Below are positions 5,004 through 8,365 of a DNA stretch of 8,365 bases, piece after piece; within the stretch, counting starts at the first letter, position 1, and each line of letters starts with the position of its first letter. The translations under genes were made by a program, and so were the position numbers. The stretch is from assembly GCA_005893365.1 (NCBI GenBank), contig VBPB01000105.1, positions 1 through 8,365 on the forward strand. The letters run 5' to 3'. This stretch comes from Candidatus Eiseniibacteriota bacterium (lineage in GTDB: Bacteria; Eisenbacteria; RBG-16-71-46). The notes under the pieces are model-generated. The model was not told the origin of the DNA and made no database searches. It saw only the letters and a program-made list of their open reading frames with translations.

Positions 5004-6179
5004 TCAAATACCTTGAAGCGCCTGCTCGAGGTCGGCCAATAGGTCTTTGGCGTCCTCGATGCCGACCGAGAGGCGCAGCAGGCCGTCGGCGAACCCCATC
5101 GCCAGCCGGGTCTCGCGCGGCACCGAGGCGTGGGTCATGGACGCCGGATGGCAGACCAGGCTCTCGACGCCGCCCAGGCTCTCCGCCCGCGCGAAGATCC
5201 GGAAGCGGTCGAAGGTGCGGCGTCCCGCCTCCAGGCTCCCGTCGCCGGGGATGAACGAGATCATCCCGCCGAACCCCGAGGCCTGGCGCTGCGCCAGCGC
5301 GTGCTGGGGATGGGTCGGCAGGCCGGGATAGAAGACCGCCGCGACCCGCGCATGCCCGGCGAGGGCGCGGGCCAGGACCCGCGCGTTCTCCTCGTGCCGC
5401 TGCATGCGCACCGCCAGGGTCTTGGTGCCCCGCAGCGCCAGCCAGCAGTCCATCGGGCCGGGAACGCCGCCGGCCGCGTTCTGGAGGAAGCGCAGCGACT
5501 CGGCCAGGGCCTCGTCGCTCGTGACCAGCGCCCCGCCCACCATGTCGCTGTGGCCGTTCAGGTACTTGGTGACCGAGTGCATGACCACGTCGGCGCCGAG
5601 CGACAGCGGGCGCTGGAAGAACGGGGTCATGAAGGTGTTGTCCACCACCACCTTGATGCCGCGCCGGTGCGCGCGCTCGCTCACCGCGGCGATGTCGGTG
5701 AGCTGCATCATCGGGTTGGTGGGCGTCTCGACGAACAGCATCCGGGTGGCGGGCGTGAAGGCGCGCTCGACCGCCTCCGGATCCGTGGTCGGGATGAACG
5801 AGAAGGCGAGGCCATGCCGCTTGAGCACGCGCTCCATGAGGCGGAACGTGCCGCCGTAGAGGTTGTGCCCGGCGACGACGTGGTCGCCGGCCGAGAGGCT
5901 CTGCAGCAGCGTGTTGGTGGCCGCGAGCCCCGAGGCGAAGCAGAGGCCGAACCGGCCGCCTTCCAGGGCCGCCAGGTTGCGCTCGAGCGAGGCGCGGGTG
6001 AGGTTGTGGGTGCGCGCGTACTCGTAGCCCTTGTTGCGCCCCAGCGCCTCCTGCGCGTAGGTCGAGGTCTGGTAGATGGGCACCACCACGGCACCGGTGG
6101 CGGCATCGGGCTCCTGGCCGGCGTGGATCGCCCGGGTGCTGAAGCCCGCGTCGGGCGGCAGGGCCGCGTCGCCGCCCAT
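5004..6179 (-). CDS. metB: Cystathionine gamma-lyase/gamma-synthase family PLP enzyme
   Basis: A cytoplasmic PLP-dependent enzyme of the Cys/Met metabolism family, of normal length (391 residues from the ATG). The motifs below are numbered from that ATG. They are YEYAR near 52-56, the PLP-binding stretch FASGLAAT at 81-88, ETPTNP at 151-156, the aspartate of VVVDNTF (180) that contacts the PLP nitrogen, the Schiff-base lysine in SVTKYLNGHSDMVGG (205), and ESLGGVESL plus RLSVGIED near the C-terminus (carboxylate-binding Arg 369). The pairing with a cystathionine beta-synthase suggests gamma-lyase in reverse transsulfuration, giving cysteine, 2-oxobutyrate and ammonia. The sequence alone does not exclude gamma-synthase, so the symbol reflects family only. 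In the usual N-P-T-R after YEYAR, the proline is leucine (NLTR). The ATG at 6179 overlaps the cbs stop by one base (TGATG); a GTG at 6182 would add one residue. It ends in tandem stops TGATGA. Confidence 0.92.
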   Translation of the reverse strand: MGGDAALPPDAGFSTRAIHAGQEPDAATGAVVVPIYQTSTYAQEALGRNKGYEYARTHNLTRASLERNLAALEGGRFGLCFASGLAATNTLLQSLSAGDHVVAGHNLYGGTFRLMERVLKRHGLAFSFIPTTDPEAVERAFTPATRMLFVETPTNPMMQLTDIAAVSERAHRRGIKVVVDNTFMTPFFQRPLSLGADVVMHSVTKYLNGHSDMVGGALVTSDEALAESLRFLQNAAGGVPGPMDCWLALRGTKTLAVRMQRHEENARVLARALAGHARVAAVFYPGLPTHPQHALAQRQASGFGGMISFIPGDGSLEAGRRTFDRFRIFARAESLGGVESLVCHPASMTHASVPRETRLAMGFADGLLRLSVGIEDAKDLLADLEQALQGI

Positions 6180-7603
6180 CACTCGCCCCCGGCGATGAAC
6201 TGCAGCATGTCGAAGCGGGTCAGGATGCCGAGCATCGCCCCGTCCTCGCGCACCAGCACCGCCGGGTTGCGGGCGGCGAGCAGGCGCGTCACCCGCTCCA
6301 GCGGCTCCGCGCTGGTCACGATCGGCAGCGGTGCGGCCATCCAGCCCTCAACCGGCTTGTCCACCGCCGTCGGGTCGCCCAGGGCCGCGCGCAGGATGTC
6401 GCTGTCGTAGAGCGTGCCCACCAGCTCGCTGCCGCGGAAGACCGGGATCTGGGTCACGTCGTGCTGCTCGACCAGCGCCAGGGCGCGCTTGAGCGGCTCG
6501 CCCGCCTGGACCGAGAGCAGCGCCGGCACGCGGCGCGACTTGGCGCTCAGCAGATCGCGCGCGGTGTTGGCGCTCGGGTCGAGCAGATGGTTGTCGCGCA
6601 TCCACTCGTCGTTGTGGACCTTGCTCAGGTAGCGCTCGCCGGTGTCGGGGAGGATGACCACCACCAGCGCGTCGCCGGCCAGGTCCCGGGCGACCTGCAG
6701 CGCCACCCAGACCGCCATGCCGCCCGAGCCGCCGGTGAAGATCGCCTCCTCGCGCGCCAGCCGCCGCGCGGTGTTGAGCCCGTCGCGGTCCGAGCAGGCG
6801 ATGACGCGGTCGACCAGCGCGAAGTCGGTGGCGCCGGGGATGAAGTCCTCGCCCACGCCCTCGATCTTGTAGGTGTGGGCCTCCGACAGCTCGTGGGTCT
6901 CGTGGTAGTGCTTGAGGATCGAGCCGACCGGATCGGCGCCGATCACCTGGACGCGCGGCTCGTGCTCCTTGAGATAGCGCGCCGTGCCGCTGATGGTCCC
7001 GCCGGTGCCCATGCCGGCGACGAAGTGCGTGATCCGGCCCCCGGTCTGGCGCCACAGCTCGGGGCCGGTGGTGTCGTAGTGGGCCTGGGGATTGGCGGGG
7101 TTGAAGTACTGGTTGGCGAGGAAGGCCCCCGGCCGCTCGGCGGCGATGCGCTTGGCGACTGAGTAGTAGGACTCCGGCGAATCGGGGGCCACCGCCGTCG
7201 GGCTCAGCAGCACCTCGGCGCCGAAGGCCTTGAGCAGGTTCACCTTCTCGCTCGAGACCTTGTCGGGCATGCACAGCACCGCGCGGTAGCCCTTGATGGC
7301 CGCCACCATGGCCAGGCCGAGCCCGGTGTTGCCCGAGGTGCACTCGACGATGGTGCCGCCCGGCTTGAGGCGGCCGTCGCGCTCGGCGGCCTCCACCATG
7401 GCGAGGCCGATGCGGTCCTTGACGCTGCCGCCCGGGTTGAGGTTCTCCATCTTGGCCAGCACCGGGCAGCGGCAGTCCTGGCTCAGCCGGCGGATGCGCA
7501 CCAGCGGCGTGCGGCCGATGGCCTCGAGGATGGTCTCGTGGTACTCGACCCCCGCGAGGACGGGGTGGTCGGCGGCTTTGGGGGACGGGGGGGACGGGCT
7601 CAC
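6179..7603 (-). CDS. cbs: Cystathionine beta-synthase with C-terminal CBS-domain pair
   Basis: A 474-residue fold-type II PLP enzyme that condenses homocysteine with serine (or an activated serine) to cystathionine. The catalytic domain spans about 20-345. It has the Schiff-base lysine 62 in GGSVKDR, substrate loop TSGNTG (89-94), phosphate loop GMGTGGT (197-203), KIEGVGEDFIP (246-256), GGSGG (291-295) and LPDTGERYLSK (318-328). Two CBS domains follow at about 355-410 and 415-470, forming a Bateman module that commonly binds adenosyl ligands such as SAM or AMP. There is no haem-binding N-terminal domain, unlike the human enzyme. The tail favours cystathionine beta-synthase over a plain cysteine synthase, and the next gene encodes the partner enzyme. 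The start is GTG with AGGAG ten bases upstream (7614-7618). The stop overlaps the metB start. A promoter lies at 7717-7745. Confidence 0.94.
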   Translation of the reverse strand: MSPSPPSPKAADHPVLAGVEYHETILEAIGRTPLVRIRRLSQDCRCPVLAKMENLNPGGSVKDRIGLAMVEAAERDGRLKPGGTIVECTSGNTGLGLAMVAAIKGYRAVLCMPDKVSSEKVNLLKAFGAEVLLSPTAVAPDSPESYYSVAKRIAAERPGAFLANQYFNPANPQAHYDTTGPELWRQTGGRITHFVAGMGTGGTISGTARYLKEHEPRVQVIGADPVGSILKHYHETHELSEAHTYKIEGVGEDFIPGATDFALVDRVIACSDRDGLNTARRLAREEAIFTGGSGGMAVWVALQVARDLAGDALVVVILPDTGERYLSKVHNDEWMRDNHLLDPSANTARDLLSAKSRRVPALLSVQAGEPLKRALALVEQHDVTQIPVFRGSELVGTLYDSDILRAALGDPTAVDKPVEGWMAAPLPIVTSAEPLERVTRLLAARNPAVLVREDGAMLGILTRFDMLQFIAGGE

Positions 7604-7613
7604 GGGCGGCTCG

Positions 7614-7618
7614 CTCCT
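7614..7618 (-). promoter_or_regulatory. Ribosome binding site of cbs
   Basis: AGGAG on the minus strand, ten bases before the GTG at 7603. It supports this non-ATG start. Confidence 0.7.
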
Positions 7619-7716
7619 GGACGGTGGGACTGGGCGCTCGGCGAGATCGAAGGCCGGCGCGCCTCCGTCGCGCGCCGCGAGGGCGCGGGAGGCCGCATGC
7701 TGTGGGCCGCGCGCGG

Positions 7717-7745
7717 AGATTAGGAGGGCGCCCGCAGGGCGTCAA
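7717..7745 (-). promoter_or_regulatory. Sigma70-type promoter of the cbs-metB operon
   Basis: TTGACG (7745-7740) as -35, a 17-base spacer, and TAATCT (7722-7717) as -10. The predicted start is near 7710, giving a leader of about 107 nt. The leader can fold: GCCTCC and GGAGGC arms enclose a CGCG-CCCT-CGCG stem. I see no recognised SAM or SAH riboswitch core in it. Confidence 0.6.
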
Positions 7746-7775
7746 GGCGTGGCCGGCGCGGGGCCCAAGAGCGAA

Positions 7776-7806
7776 GCGCCGCGTCGAGGGATTCCCGACG
7801 CGGCGC
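7776..7806 (-). terminator. 11-bp stem hairpin after the cytochrome gene
   Basis: GCGCCGCGTCG (7776-7786) and CGACGCGGCGC (7796-7806) are exact inverted copies around a nine-base loop. On the minus strand it is followed by the moderately U-rich TTCGCTCTT. It stands 44 bases after the cytochrome stop and before the cbs promoter, the right place to end the upstream transcript. Confidence 0.6.
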
Positions 7807-7850
7807 CGGCGGGCGAACGATGGGCCGCTAGTGTCCCGTACCGGAAATCA

Positions 7851-8365
7851 TTAGTTCGAGCCCGTCTTCTGCATCGCGCCCTTGCGGTGCTTGAGCGTCT
7901 CCCCGGACATGTTCGAGTGGGCGATCATCGGCAGCTTCTTTTCCCAGTTGAACTCGGGATCGTTCTCGCCCTGGTGGCAGGTCGTGCACACGGCCTGGGT
8001 CACGGTCTTCTGCGGGTTGGCGAACGCCTCGTGCTGGGTGCCCATGCCGTGGCAGTTCTCGCACTGGACGTTGCCGAGCTTGGCCGCGTCGGCCTGCCCC
8101 TGGAAGCCGCCGGGCTGCCGGTAGCCGACCACGTGGCAGGTGACGCACTCGGGGGTCGCGTCCTTCTTGTTGTCGACCAGGGTCTGGAAGGCGACCGAGT
8201 GCGCCGTGGTCTTCCACTGCTCGCCCTCGTCCTGGTGGCAGCGGACGCACAGCCCCACCCCCAGGAACCGGTCCGAGCTCTCGGTGGACTTCTTCCCCGC
8301 CGGCTCGACGGCGCGCTCCTTGGCCACCTTGCGCATCTTCTCGTTGAAGGCATCCTCGAACGGCT
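7851..8365 (-). CDS. Multiheme cytochrome c (cytochrome c554-like), C-terminal 170 residues, 5' end beyond the window
   Basis: The frame is open to the right edge, so the N-terminus and any signal peptide are missing. Four CxxCH haem c sites are present: CVRCH (8249-8235), CVTCH (8147-8133), CENCH (8063-8049) and CTTCH (7988-7974). Further histidines, in TTAHSVAF, GTQHEAF, MIAHSN and LKHRKG, could be distal ligands. The spacing and the CHVVGY / QCENCHG context fit the cytochrome c554-like multihaem family, periplasmic electron carriers. A Lys/Glu-rich linker precedes the first haem (AKERAVEPAGKKS). It may therefore be the C-terminal module of a larger protein, such as a UshA-like metallophosphatase-cytochrome fusion, but that part is not visible. 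An internal ATG at 8336 exists but is unlikely to be the start because an exported cytochrome needs a signal peptide. The stop is TAA at 7853-7851. Confidence 0.9.
   Translation of the reverse strand, partial: PFEDAFNEKMRKVAKERAVEPAGKKSTESSDRFLGVGLCVRCHQDEGEQWKTTAHSVAFQTLVDNKKDATPECVTCHVVGYRQPGGFQGQADAAKLGNVQCENCHGMGTQHEAFANPQKTVTQAVCTTCHQGENDPEFNWEKKLPMIAHSNMSGETLKHRKGAMQKTGSN

Noticed and set aside
7604..7710. SAM or SAH riboswitch in the cbs leader
   Set aside because: The leader can fold, but I could not find the conserved core of any known methionine-cycle riboswitch. A covariance search would be decisive.
7828..7839. 12-mer GCTAGTGTCCCG, also present in inverted orientation near 1745-1756
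   Set aside because: A single 12-base match between sites 6 kb apart is expected by chance in this much sequence; no mobile-element gene lies between.

Overview
All genes in this window lie on the minus strand, so transcription runs from the right end (8365) to the left end (1). The DNA is very GC-rich by eye, most genes start with GTG, and Shine-Dalgarno sites are clear. The cargo includes a periplasmic multiheme cytochrome c, a small lipoprotein and exported beta-repeat proteins, which suggests a Gram-negative-type bacterium with a respiratory chain. The style resembles uncultivated environmental phyla such as Eisenbacteria, Gemmatimonadota or Rokubacteria. That placement is an impression only, because the window holds no phylogenetic marker.

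Layout in order of transcription: (1) 8365-7851, the C-terminal part of a c-type cytochrome with four CxxCH haem sites, cut by the window edge and followed by an 11-bp stem hairpin. (2) 7603-5004, a two-gene operon of cystathionine beta-synthase with a C-terminal CBS-domain pair and a cystathionine gamma-lyase/synthase. The genes overlap at the stop/start, and a good sigma70-type promoter lies about 110 nt upstream. Together they probably run transsulfuration from homocysteine to cysteine. (3) 4957-4797, a compact non-coding block with a near-consensus promoter, several short hairpins and a textbook rho-independent terminator. It is either a small RNA of about 125 nt or an attenuated leader for the next gene. 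(4) 4715-4533, a 60-residue lipoprotein. (5) 4273-1824, two translationally coupled envelope genes: an exported DUF4097-type protein with 18-residue SGD repeats, then a membrane protein with a bactofilin-like 17-residue repeat region. A perfect 13-bp hairpin closes this pair. (6) 1695-1, a small VTT/DedA-type membrane protein overlapping, by GTGA, the start of a hydantoinase/oxoprolinase (HyuA-type) gene that runs off the left edge.

Most of the window is ordinary metabolism and envelope genes. The parts most worth a second look are the promoter-hairpins-terminator block before the lipoprotein gene and the coupled pair of repeat proteins behind it. I see no mobile element, CRISPR array, tRNA or rRNA, and no gap of 300 bases or more without a gene.
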